The notes under the pieces: model-generated
Database searches by the model: none
Seen by the model: only the letters and a program-made list of their open reading frames with translations
Told to the model about the DNA's origin: nothing
Translations under genes and position numbers: made by a program
Assembly (NCBI GenBank): GCA_025059205.1
Contig: JANXDS010000004.1
Coordinates: 1-64,000, forward strand
Source of the DNA: Aigarchaeota archaeon
GTDB lineage: Archaea > Thermoproteota > Nitrososphaeria_A > Caldarchaeales > Wolframiiraptoraceae
Direction of reading: 5' to 3'
Length of the DNA: 64,000 nucleotides
Part shown: one piece after another, positions 1-7,344 of the stretch
How positions within the stretch are numbered: the stretch's first letter is position 1
Layout: each line of letters begins with the position of its first letter

Positions 1-333
1 CACGATATAATACCAGTCAGTCGAGTTTAACAGCGACATGAACCATATAGCATCGGCGTATCTGCTAATAGCATTGATGTTATTGGGGAAAAGTATTACG
101 GGTATTGAAACGTTTTCTTTTATCATTTTGACACCCTCGTCTAAAACTGTTTGTGACTGAAATATGGATCCACCAACCATTATGGCATCCGTCCCTTGCC
201 CCTCACATATCTTTGCGTACTTTGCCATTTCCTGCGTGGAAAAGTTCTCTGGGTCGAGCAAAGTCATATGGGCGCAACCGTTCTTCTCTATCCTCTCAAG
301 TATATAACGCTCAACCCTGCCCAGCTTCAACAC
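1..333 (-). CDS. Geranylgeranylglyceryl phosphate synthase, N-terminal part (cut by window edge)
   Basis: The enzyme joins geranylgeranyl diphosphate to glycerol-1-phosphate, the first committed step of archaeal ether-lipid synthesis. The visible N-terminal 111 residues carry the PcrB/GGGPS TIM-barrel signatures HMTLLDPEN, DAIMVGGS and VILFPNN, in the family order. The C-terminal half lies beyond position 1. I chose GTG at 333 because GAGG precedes it by six bases and the family starts just before the conserved VERYIL helix; ATG at 360 is an alternative. Either start overlaps the 3' end of elf1, so the two genes are probably co-transcribed. Confidence 0.9.
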   Translation of the reverse strand, partial: MLKLGRVERYILERIEKNGCAHMTLLDPENFSTQEMAKYAKICEGQGTDAIMVGGSIFQSQTVLDEGVKMIKENVSIPVILFPNNINAISRYADAIWFMSLLNSTDWYYIV

Positions 334-568
334 CTTCAGCCTCTTTAGTAACAATATCATACCATGCCGCATAAGCATCTACAGGAGTATAGGATGGGTA
401 CCAATGTACCTCCTTAGATACTTTACAGAATCCACATGTGACTCTAGCAACCTCTGAACCTTTTTCATGTACCACTGATACGGCTTCATGGTTGCACAAA
501 GGACAGACGAAGATTGACGGTGGCGGTTTAACGGTCTTACGTATTATCTTTCTCCTTTTCCTTCCCAA
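311..568 (-). CDS. Archaeal Elf1-like transcription elongation factor
   Basis: This 85-residue protein begins with a basic tail (GRKRRK) and has a single zinc ribbon with Cys22, Cys25, Cys45 and Cys48 (VCPLC and TCGFC), the layout of Elf1, which associates with elongating RNA polymerase. The acidic/aromatic end (HWYPSYTPVDAYAAWYD) is also typical of the family. The start is TTG, since the family begins MG followed by basic residues and no in-frame ATG is suitably placed. A TATA-like element (TTTTTATAGA on the minus strand) lies upstream. The 3' end overlaps the GGGP synthase gene by 23 bases. Confidence 0.88.
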   Translation of the reverse strand: MGRKRRKIIRKTVKPPPSIFVCPLCNHEAVSVVHEKGSEVARVTCGFCKVSKEVHWYPSYTPVDAYAAWYDIVTKEAEGVEAGQG

Positions 569-721
569 CTCTCATCCATAGTGTTTTGCACCTTTTTTCT
601 ATAAAAACCCTTGTTTTCGGTTGACACAGAGGCTAACTCGTTTTAACTCAGTATCTTGGCGCGAATAATATGTTTAGGTATGACCAAAGACTAAATACGC
701 GCTAGTAGATGTTCCTATGAA

Positions 722-1378
722 TTGAAAAAAGTAGGGAGGCCTGAAAAACGCAAAGTATCCGTCGGTCTTCTTCTATCTGATTTTAGGACGGTTTACAATG
801 TTATATCCGAGGCCCGGAGAAGGGGCATAGAGGTGTTATACGTTAATAGCTTCAGCGAGTTGCCTCTTAACGCAAAGGCGATAATAACCAGTAAAAAGGA
901 CGATCCTAAACTTCCTATTCCTGTTCTGTTTGTCGAGGACTTCCCCTCATACAAGGCCCTTATGGATAGGGCGTACGAAGTAGCTTTTGGAAAAGATTGT
1001 CCAAAATTCATAACGGTCTCCATAGATCCTGGTGAGAAGAGGACAGGTTGCGCCTTCTTCGCCGAAGATATTTTGCTTAGAACCTCGACATACTCTGACA
1101 GACAGCGCCTCTTTAACGATATCGAGGAATTCTTTAACACGCATCAAAATTGTAAGAAATATGTAATAATCGGAGAAGGTGCGGGCAATCTTTCTTATGA
1201 TCTTGAGAAGGACATCCGCGAGAGGTTTCTGGGAACCGATCGTGTAGAGATAATGACGGTATCAGAAAATAGCTCAAGCCGGAGAAACGTTTTTATTTCT
1301 GCACATCCGTCTGATGAGAGCGCGGCCCTCATGCTTTTTGTTAAGGTCAGAGGAAAGCTGATACTGTCTGGGAGGTGA
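722..1378 (+). CDS. Predicted RNase H-fold (RuvC/YqgF-like) protein, possible nuclease
   Basis: The protein has 218 residues. The C-terminal half looks like a RuvC/YqgF-type RNase H fold: a first strand with Asp102 in SIDPGEKRTGCAFFA, an acidic residue at the end of a central strand (Glu152 in VIIGEGAGN) and a late acidic helix (HPSDESAALML, Asp198), which together could form a two-metal site. The first 90 residues are of unknown type and include a Rossmann-like strand pattern. The start is TTG; no ATG or GTG is close by. Its stop overlaps the GTG of the Clp1 kinase gene by four bases, so the two are translationally coupled. The fold is my reading of motifs and the substrate is unknown. Confidence 0.6.
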   Translation: MKKVGRPEKRKVSVGLLLSDFRTVYNVISEARRRGIEVLYVNSFSELPLNAKAIITSKKDDPKLPIPVLFVEDFPSYKALMDRAYEVAFGKDCPKFITVSIDPGEKRTGCAFFAEDILLRTSTYSDRQRLFNDIEEFFNTHQNCKKYVIIGEGAGNLSYDLEKDIRERFLGTDRVEIMTVSENSSSRRNVFISAHPSDESAALMLFVKVRGKLILSGR

Positions 1379-2568
1379 AGGTTTCAATGAACGTAGGGGC
1401 CGGTAAGACTTTACTCGTTAAAGGTCCAGCATCCGTGAAGTTAATATCGGGTTCTGGAAAGATCTTTGGGTACATTTTGACCCAGAAAAAACCGCTCTTC
1501 GTAAGGGACTCAAGAGCACTACCGATATTCACCGACGTAGGCATGGAGGTTGAGTTGAGTCTAGGGGAGGGATCATCCGTTGAGATCGTGGATCATGATA
1601 CCGTGCCGGAAGATTGGAAAACGTTAGTATCCCAAGTTGTTAAGAATCATAAGAAGATCGTAGTGATGGGCGGAACAGACTCGGGAAAGACGTCTTTGAC
1701 CACTTTTATCATCAACTCGTTATTAAACGAGGGTAAAAAAGCAAGCTTGGTGGACTTGGACCTGGGCCAATCAAATATATGCCCCCCCACCACCATAGGA
1801 TCTGTTCTAACGACAAAACAAATACCGGATATTTACCAACTCAAGGCAGATTTTATCGCACCGGTCGGCTTCACGTCACCTTCGTTTGTGAGGGAATACC
1901 ATCTCAAGAAAACCGGTGAGCTTCTTAGCTACGCAGCCGGTGAAGGAGATCACACGGTTATCGATTGCGATGGTTGGATAGAAGGTAAGGATGCGGAGGA
2001 ACATAAGATTAACCTCCTTAACGTCATTAAACCCTCACTCGTGATATTCCTGGAAAAGTCGCAAGAAAAAGTCGAAAGTTATTGTAAGGAGATCGGCATA
2101 GAGTGCGCTGTCGTAGACAAGTCTGAGTATGTGCATAAGCGGGACCACGAGGCACGCAAAAGGCTTAGGGAAAGCTCCTTCAGAAGATACCTGAAGGATG
2201 GCTCTATAAAGACCGTACCGCTCTCTTGGCTTAAACTTTCAACGATACCCGCGGAAGCGCATAACGTAGCGATCAATCCTTTACAACACGTAAAGTCTCT
2301 CGTAGATGCTTACAACACACAGGCTACGGTCGTACCGGCATTGAACGTTGACTCGCTTTCAAAGAATAAGGTGGGCGTCCTCTCGTACTTGTTTGATGCT
2401 GATGAACGGTGTTTAGGTATAGGGCTTGTAAGCGATATAGACACCAAGAGGAACGCTATTAAGATATATTCAAAGCTTGATACTATACCTAAGAAACTCG
2501 TCGTAGGTTGTATGCTATTGTCCTATCATGGTGATGAGCTGTTTGTCTGGACAATGCCACGTACCTAA
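1375..2568 (+). CDS. Clp1/Grc3-family polynucleotide 5'-hydroxyl kinase
   Basis: The protein has 397 residues. An N-terminal beta-rich domain (about 1-75) is followed by a P-loop kinase domain with Walker A GGTDSGKT at 99-106 and the Clp1-type segment VDLDLGQSN at 126-134. A C-terminal beta domain runs from about 310. Clp1 relatives phosphorylate 5'-OH ends of RNA or DNA and act in tRNA splicing, RNA repair and 3'-end processing; the archaeal enzyme is a free-standing kinase. The GTG start overlaps the stop of the preceding RNase H-fold gene. The stop shares bases with that of the convergent GINS gene. Family assignment is firm, the in vivo substrate is not. Confidence 0.87.
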   Translation: MKVSMNVGAGKTLLVKGPASVKLISGSGKIFGYILTQKKPLFVRDSRALPIFTDVGMEVELSLGEGSSVEIVDHDTVPEDWKTLVSQVVKNHKKIVVMGGTDSGKTSLTTFIINSLLNEGKKASLVDLDLGQSNICPPTTIGSVLTTKQIPDIYQLKADFIAPVGFTSPSFVREYHLKKTGELLSYAAGEGDHTVIDCDGWIEGKDAEEHKINLLNVIKPSLVIFLEKSQEKVESYCKEIGIECAVVDKSEYVHKRDHEARKRLRESSFRRYLKDGSIKTVPLSWLKLSTIPAEAHNVAINPLQHVKSLVDAYNTQATVVPALNVDSLSKNKVGVLSYLFDADERCLGIGLVSDIDTKRNAIKIYSKLDTIPKKLVVGCMLLSYHGDELFVWTMPRT

Positions 2569-3134
2569 GTTAACTCTAAAAGTCTTACAGCCTGCTTCGT
2601 AGCAAGTAACCTAACGCTTTCCGGTGGTAAAGTAGCTATGTCATACTGTCTAAACGGTCCATAACTCTTCATATCCTCGCATACGATCTTTGGAAATGTT
2701 TGCATGAAGCAAACAATTCTATACTTTGCCGACCTATCCTCTATTTTTGGGATTCTGAACTCATGCGCGATCGAATTTATTCTTTCTCTGTATTCGTAAA
2801 TTATCTTAGAGAGTTCTTCAGCAAAGCGTCTCTCCATGCTCAGAAGGTTTTCAAGCTGCACTCCCTTGAGTAAGGCATAGACAATCTTTCTAAATCTTAT
2901 TTCAAAGAGTGAAGATAGCAACCTCTTAACGACGTCTAACTCAACGTATCTGATTAATGTAGATGCGGCTTTTTTATCGGATACTTTCAGTTGCTGTCTT
3001 ATCGAGGATGCATAAGCATACAATTTATTCTCAAAATCTTGTGGTATATGTGTGAGATTATCTTGCGTTCTCTCCTTAAGCCATATGGTCATAAGTTCGT
3101 CGTAAAAACCTTCCGTAGCTTCTTCTGACATCAT
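2565..3134 (-). CDS. GINS complex subunit, archaeal DNA replication
   Basis: This 189-residue protein has the all-helical A domain followed by a small C-terminal B domain (KSYGPFRQYDIATLPPESV), the order of archaeal Gins15/Gins51. GINS bridges the MCM helicase, the Cdc45/RecJ-like factor and polymerase or primase at the replication fork. It lies 40 bases downstream of the primase small-subunit gene, a pairing seen in many archaea, and probably shares its transcript. Its stop overlaps that of the convergent clp1 gene. Sequence conservation in GINS is low, so the call rests on domain pattern plus context. Confidence 0.85.
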   Translation of the reverse strand: MMSEEATEGFYDELMTIWLKERTQDNLTHIPQDFENKLYAYASSIRQQLKVSDKKAASTLIRYVELDVVKRLLSSLFEIRFRKIVYALLKGVQLENLLSMERRFAEELSKIIYEYRERINSIAHEFRIPKIEDRSAKYRIVCFMQTFPKIVCEDMKSYGPFRQYDIATLPPESVRLLATKQAVRLLELT

Positions 3135-3174
3135 GTTAAAGTCGTGACATCTTGCTCTTAAACTGTTGCTCTTA

Positions 3175-4413
3175 CTATGCCAGGGTCGCGATGCCCTTGC
3201 AGAGTAGTAAGACGGCCAAATAAGCCGGTAGCTTTACGTTCTCGTTATCGTAAGGTCCGTACCATTCATCACATATGCGCGTTTTTGGCATGTATATTAC
3301 ATGCACTTTACATGGCTCGTCGGACATCACGACAGCATCAACGAACGGGTTGAACTGGTCTAAAGCGTCGATTTCAAGTCTCTTTGCTAAAAAACCAGTC
3401 TTTCCGTTTAACGTGTTGGCAAGTCTTATAAGTCGATGTATGTCTGTTGTGACGATCGTGTCTATCATGCTTCTCGCCTCTTCTACAGCTAATGTTGTAA
3501 TAGCTTTTATAACGCTGGGCTTTAAAACTTCCCATTTAGGAGATTCTAACCACAACGTCAACAACGAATCCTTAATTTGCAACAAATCACTGTATTCTTT
3601 ATTTCCGATCAATCTTATCATCCTTTCGGCGATACGCGGTTTGTGAAGGTCTTTGATCACTTCAAAAGCCGCTTTCGCCAACCTACCTCTCCATGAACCG
3701 TCCGTATACTCAAGCGTAGTGGAATAGTGGCGCCTCCTATCGATGGGTAATCCATAAAGCGTAGGGTCGAGCCCGTTCCCCAGGATGTAGTCAGTAATCT
3801 CCTTTCTCGACACTTGGTCGAGTGTAAAAAGTTTCTCGTCGTTTACTATTATGTGGAAACCTCTATTTCCCGAAAAATTCACCGAAATCTTCGAGTATGG
3901 AATACCAAAATCCATCTCAAGGAAATCTAAAAGTTTACGGTTTTCTTCCTTTGCCGCCTCTATGCAGTTCTCACAAACCCAGTCAACACGTCTAACTTTT
4001 GTGCTGCCGCAATTGTTGCATTGCTCGGCCTCAGGTGATAACTTGACCCTGCAATCTTCACATATTGAAAAGTCATGCCTTTCTTTGCACGGAAGGTTTA
4101 GATGGTCGGCATCTATATCGAATATGAGTTCCGCACCTAACCATACCTTTTCCTCCATGGGGGCCTGAGGATGCTGATAATGGGCAGCCGAATGATATAT
4201 ATGCAAAGGTGTTACCTTCTTTATTAATTCAAACAGTTCATGTGGGCTTTTTAACGATATGTGCCTTACCATGATCTTCTGCCCAAAGGCGAAGTATCCA
4301 AACTCCCTCCTTTCGATCATGCGAGGTACGTGCACACTTTCTGCATCTTTTCTATAATACTCGTTAAACAGGGCGTGGACGTATTCAGCATCTTTGTTTG
4401 TTAGAAAACTCAG
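3175..4413 (-). CDS. priS: DNA primase small (catalytic) subunit PriS, apparent CTG start
   Basis: This is the AEP-superfamily primase that makes the initiating oligonucleotide. The catalytic ELIFDIDADH motif, the SGNRGFHI motif and a zinc-binding insert (CKERH, CEDC, CNNCG, CENC) are all present. The first in-frame ATG/GTG/TTG is GTG at 4335, but the reading frame continues upstream to about 4416 and encodes the expected N-terminal helix (KDAEYVHALFNEYYRKDAE). No canonical start exists between the upstream in-frame TGA and 4335. A CTG at 4413-4411 lies six bases after GGTGA (4424-4420) and overlaps the stop of a small membrane-peptide gene. That start gives 412 residues. The family call is certain; the start codon is inference. 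Confidence 0.93.
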   Translation of the reverse strand: MSFLTNKDAEYVHALFNEYYRKDAESVHVPRMIERREFGYFAFGQKIMVRHISLKSPHELFELIKKVTPLHIYHSAAHYQHPQAPMEEKVWLGAELIFDIDADHLNLPCKERHDFSICEDCRVKLSPEAEQCNNCGSTKVRRVDWVCENCIEAAKEENRKLLDFLEMDFGIPYSKISVNFSGNRGFHIIVNDEKLFTLDQVSRKEITDYILGNGLDPTLYGLPIDRRRHYSTTLEYTDGSWRGRLAKAAFEVIKDLHKPRIAERMIRLIGNKEYSDLLQIKDSLLTLWLESPKWEVLKPSVIKAITTLAVEEARSMIDTIVTTDIHRLIRLANTLNGKTGFLAKRLEIDALDQFNPFVDAVVMSDEPCKVHVIYMPKTRICDEWYGPYDNENVKLPAYLAVLLLCKGIATLA

Positions 4414-4523
4414 GATTTCTCACCGCGGGTTTTTATCGTATACGTTACTATCAAAAGCCACACGAATAGAATCAACCAGTAGACGTTTAGCCTAACCTGG
4501 TCGAAGAATGCCTCCAATGACAT
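4410..4523 (-). CDS. 37-residue single-pass membrane peptide, translationally coupled to priS
   Basis: An ATG reading frame encodes 37 residues: a short amphipathic N-terminus (MSLEAFFDQVRLN), one hydrophobic segment (YWLILFVWLLIVTY) and a basic C-terminus (TIKTRGEKS). Its TGA overlaps the apparent CTG start of priS, and its last codons contain the GGTGA that could serve as the priS ribosome-binding site. TATA-like sequences lie just upstream (about 4531-4538 and 4550-4556). It does not look like Sec61-beta or SecE, although the translocon genes are next door. It may be a real micropeptide or only a translated leader for priS. Confidence 0.45.
   Translation of the reverse strand: MSLEAFFDQVRLNVYWLILFVWLLIVTYTIKTRGEKS
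4420..4424 (-). promoter_or_regulatory. Shine-Dalgarno supporting a CTG start of priS
   Basis: GGTGA on the minus strand ends six bases before the CTG at 4413-4411. It matches the anti-Shine-Dalgarno core and is the only such match near the conserved N-terminus of PriS. It also lies inside the last codons of the membrane-peptide gene, as expected for translational coupling. Confidence 0.45.
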
Positions 4524-4590
4524 GGTGTTGTTATAAAAGTTATCCTAACGTAAAAGCTTTTTCCTAAGCCCGTTCCTCTACCGCGATAAC

Positions 4591-4869
4591 CTACGCTTCG
4601 TGTTTGGTCCAAAGATCGTATGCAAAGTCCATTAACGCATCCTTTACACAAGAGGTGCAAACACTCCCTCCATAAATCCTTGACACTGTTCTTTCGCTCT
4701 TAGAAGTCTTTGAAGGTTTTTCAATAGAGATGCCGTGCAGCGGTTTGCCGCATGTGCCGCAACGGGGTGTTCCTGGCCTTTCCTCAAAGTAGTGGGTAAC
4801 GAGCCTCCCACCTGGTGTCCTAACCTGCTTTCTTTTCCTGCTTCTTGTCCTGAGGGCTCTTCTCGGCAA
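4591..4869 (-). CDS. Ribosomal protein eL34 (L34e)
   Basis: The protein starts MPRRALRTRSRKRK, as archaeal L34e does, followed by VRTPGGR and a zinc ribbon with CGTCG and CTSC pairs. I chose TTG at 4869 because it gives the family N-terminus; GTG at 4878 would add three residues. The gene overlaps the 3' end of the YidC-like insertase gene by 50 bases and belongs to the L15-secY-ylp1-L34e run, a remnant of the archaeal spc-type operon. L34e is a 60S-type protein shared by archaea and eukaryotes and absent from bacteria. Confidence 0.92.
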   Translation of the reverse strand: MPRRALRTRSRKRKQVRTPGGRLVTHYFEERPGTPRCGTCGKPLHGISIEKPSKTSKSERTVSRIYGGSVCTSCVKDALMDFAYDLWTKHEA

Positions 4870-5335
4870 GAGTACCACCCGCCATACTTAAGCCGAATGC
4901 CTTATACAAAGGTAAGCTTACTGCAAAGAATGCTAAAACGTACCATCCATAAAAGGTTAACGCACCGTCTTGAGTTATAAAAGGTATAAAAAAGTCACCA
5001 GGCAGGGTTACTTTAGTGTCACCGAAAAACATGGTCATGGCCCAGTATGTTGCCAGAAAGAGTACCAAGCTGACTATCATTACTACAAAATTTTTCTTCA
5101 TAACGTTAAACTCTACTTTCTTTATATAATCCATTCGTTTTTCTAACTTCTGAAGGGTTTTCTGATCGCCGCGTCTCTTTGCCCTCATAAGTTCCTGCCT
5201 GAATAGATTCGCCTCCATCATCTTTTCTATGTCTTGTTTTTTAATTATGGACTTTCTAATGAAATTCGTTAGGGATATCGTCAGCGCCGCTATGGCTACC
5301 GTGAGCAACATGTAAAAAACGCTCGAACTCATCAA
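4820..5335 (-). CDS. Ylp1/DUF106 YidC-like membrane insertase (EMC3/Get1 relative)
   Basis: The protein has 171 residues: an N-terminal transmembrane helix, a cytosolic coiled coil rich in charge (FRQELMRAKRRGDQKTLQKLEKR, about 45-67), then two more membrane helices and a basic tail. This is the layout of archaeal DUF106 proteins, homologous to YidC/Oxa1 and eukaryotic EMC3 and TMCO1, which insert membrane proteins. Its ATG overlaps the secY stop by four bases, so it is expected to work with the Sec translocon. The C-terminal tail is co-encoded with the start of L34e in another frame. Confidence 0.88.
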   Translation of the reverse strand: MMSSSVFYMLLTVAIAALTISLTNFIRKSIIKKQDIEKMMEANLFRQELMRAKRRGDQKTLQKLEKRMDYIKKVEFNVMKKNFVVMIVSLVLFLATYWAMTMFFGDTKVTLPGDFFIPFITQDGALTFYGWYVLAFFAVSLPLYKAFGLSMAGGTLAEKSPQDKKQEKKAG

Positions 5336-6765
5336 CTCTCACCAAGCAGTCTGCCAAGTGCTGGATACATCTCTGTAAGCCTTTCTCTAACCAAAAGCTG
5401 ATAGTACTGGTAGATTATTCCTATCAATAAGAGGAGGCCAGTGCCTGTTCCGAAGGTGTGGGTGTAGTCCGCGACGCTTGCTATAAGCCCCACGATTATT
5501 GCTCCCAATATCGTGACCGTTGATATGTATTTTCCTATTATTTTTTCTATAACTTCGGGTGACCTACGGAATCCGGGAATTTGCATGCCGGCTTTGAGTA
5601 ACTGCTCCGCTACTTTTGAAGGACTTAGCCCTCCTATGTTTACCCAGAATTTGGCAAAGAGTAAGCACAACGTTACGAGTAGTCCAGCGTATACGATGCC
5701 CCTAACCGGGTCTTTCGATAATCCTTCTATGGAGCCGGGCGTCGTCATGTAGTAGGCCAACCCACCCGTCGGCACTATCTGGCCTCCCTCGGTCTTTTCG
5801 AACGTACCTAACAAGTTCAAGAAGACGTTTTTCCCATCTTGGTTGTAGCTATTCCATAGCATTGATGCCAGATAGTAAACGTTGCCGAATATCATGCTGG
5901 CAAATATTACTGGTATAACCGAGACGTAGAGTAACTTCACTGGATACTTCGCTCTGAATCCTGAGAACTTAGCATAAGATATCGGTATCTCCACCTCGAC
6001 CGCGTTGAGATATATTAACGTCAGAATTAGGATGACCGTCGTCATAAGACCTATAAGGTCCGGCATGTTATGGGTTCGTATTATCACTGGGGATATCCCT
6101 TGCCCAGAAATTAGGGACTGGAACGTCGCCAGTATAACGCCCTGGTAAAGTCCGTCTGGGGATACTATCATCGGCGAAAATAATCTAATCATTATATCCT
6201 GCGCAACACCGACTGCTATGAACAAGCTTATGCCGCTACCAAGCCCCCAGCCTCTCTGTATCAACTCGTCGAGCATCATTATGACGAACGTGGCTATCAT
6301 AAGCTGGATGAATATCAAAGCTACCTGAACCGCCGTTATTGTGCCGAACATACCGCCCATGCTGAACGCGAGTGCTTGAATGGCAGCAACCACAAGCGAC
6401 AGGATCTTGCTCAGAGATGTGAAGAGCGCTCTATCTTCAGGTTTAGTTAAATTCAGCTTTATTATCTCCGCACCGACTAGTAGCTGAAGAAGTATGCCTG
6501 CCGTAACTATCGGCCCAATACCAAGCGTGGTTAGAGTTCCAGTTTTTTGAGCAAAAACCACGTGGAGTATGAAGATATGTTCGGTGATCTGGGTCCTCGG
6601 TACGCCGTAAAGGTACACTTCCCCCATGATGAGGTATATGAGCATAGCCAAGGTTGTCCATACGAGCTTTTCGGCTAAACTAACCCTTCTTGTCGGTTTA
6701 GCTACTTCTGGCATAAACCGGCTTATACTTTCGATGAACTTCCTCGCTGTCGACAATCGCTCCAC
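5332..6765 (-). CDS. secY: Protein translocase subunit SecY
   Basis: The 477-residue protein has the ten-helix SecY/Sec61-alpha layout. The plug and helix 2 region (TGTLTTLGIGPIVTAGILLQLLVG) and the cytosolic loop before helix 9 (PGFRRSPEVIEKII) are both recognisable. It forms the protein-conducting channel for secretion and membrane insertion. It lies eight bases downstream of the L15 gene and overlaps ylp1 by four bases, the usual archaeal order except that adk is missing between secY and ylp1. The ATG start gives a cytosolic N-terminal amphipathic helix as expected. Confidence 0.97.
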   Translation of the reverse strand: MERLSTARKFIESISRFMPEVAKPTRRVSLAEKLVWTTLAMLIYLIMGEVYLYGVPRTQITEHIFILHVVFAQKTGTLTTLGIGPIVTAGILLQLLVGAEIIKLNLTKPEDRALFTSLSKILSLVVAAIQALAFSMGGMFGTITAVQVALIFIQLMIATFVIMMLDELIQRGWGLGSGISLFIAVGVAQDIMIRLFSPMIVSPDGLYQGVILATFQSLISGQGISPVIIRTHNMPDLIGLMTTVILILTLIYLNAVEVEIPISYAKFSGFRAKYPVKLLYVSVIPVIFASMIFGNVYYLASMLWNSYNQDGKNVFLNLLGTFEKTEGGQIVPTGGLAYYMTTPGSIEGLSKDPVRGIVYAGLLVTLCLLFAKFWVNIGGLSPSKVAEQLLKAGMQIPGFRRSPEVIEKIIGKYISTVTILGAIIVGLIASVADYTHTFGTGTGLLLLIGIIYQYYQLLVRERLTEMYPALGRLLGES

Positions 6766-6772
6766 GTCCGCT

Positions 6773-7237
6773 TTATCCTAATAATGCGGTTAGTTCATCA
6801 GGTTTTATAATTTTGCCCCCTGCGCTAGATATTTTTTTACTAGCCTGCTCCGTCCATCTGTCTGCTACAACCAATAACGGCTTATAAACCTCGCCACCGC
6901 CCAAAACTTTCTCTATACCCATAGACTTGAGGTTGACGAGTAACATGTTGTCTACTCTTTGTAGGTTTTCACTTTTCTCGAGCGCCTCAGCAAGCTCAGA
7001 TAGCTGCTTTAGGTTGATGGCCTTGTAGACTTTCCTATTCGGTCTAAAGAAACCGTGCTTGCCGAAGTAGTCGGGCGCATACTTTAAAACCCAGGTCCAC
7101 TTGTGCTTGTGACTTCCCGCCATTCCCCTCCCTCCCTTAGAGCCCGTCTTTCTATGCTGACCTATCTGTCCCCAGCTACACGTCCTAGAGCCCCTCAGTT
7201 TTCTTATCTTTCTCAACCTCGTCGGCAAAGTTCTCAC
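6773..7237 (-). CDS. Ribosomal protein uL15 (L15)
   Basis: This 154-residue protein has the archaeal/eukaryotic L15 (L27a-type) pattern: a basic N-terminus (TRLRKIRKLRGSRTCSWGQIGQHRK), the glycine-rich GSKGGRGMAG and a C-terminal globular part. The start is GTG; an overlapping ATG is out of frame. A TATA-like sequence (AACTATATATC on the minus strand, about 7266-7276) lies some 35 bases upstream, so this is probably the first gene of the L15-secY-ylp1-L34e transcript. The rest of the spc ribosomal operon is not upstream; aconitase is there instead. Confidence 0.95.
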   Translation of the reverse strand: MRTLPTRLRKIRKLRGSRTCSWGQIGQHRKTGSKGGRGMAGSHKHKWTWVLKYAPDYFGKHGFFRPNRKVYKAINLKQLSELAEALEKSENLQRVDNMLLVNLKSMGIEKVLGGGEVYKPLLVVADRWTEQASKKISSAGGKIIKPDELTALLG

Positions 7238-7344
7238 CCATTTTTACTTGAACGTATTCACGGTTTTTTCTGACCGGGAAGATATATAGTTATACCTTTC
7301 GTACACTGAAGACGGCACGGCTAAGGGGCATAATTGGTCAGCGT

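Noticed and set aside
4410-4523. Membrane peptide as Sec61-beta or SecE, because of nearby secY
   Set aside because: Length, position of the hydrophobic segment and charged flanks do not fit either family.
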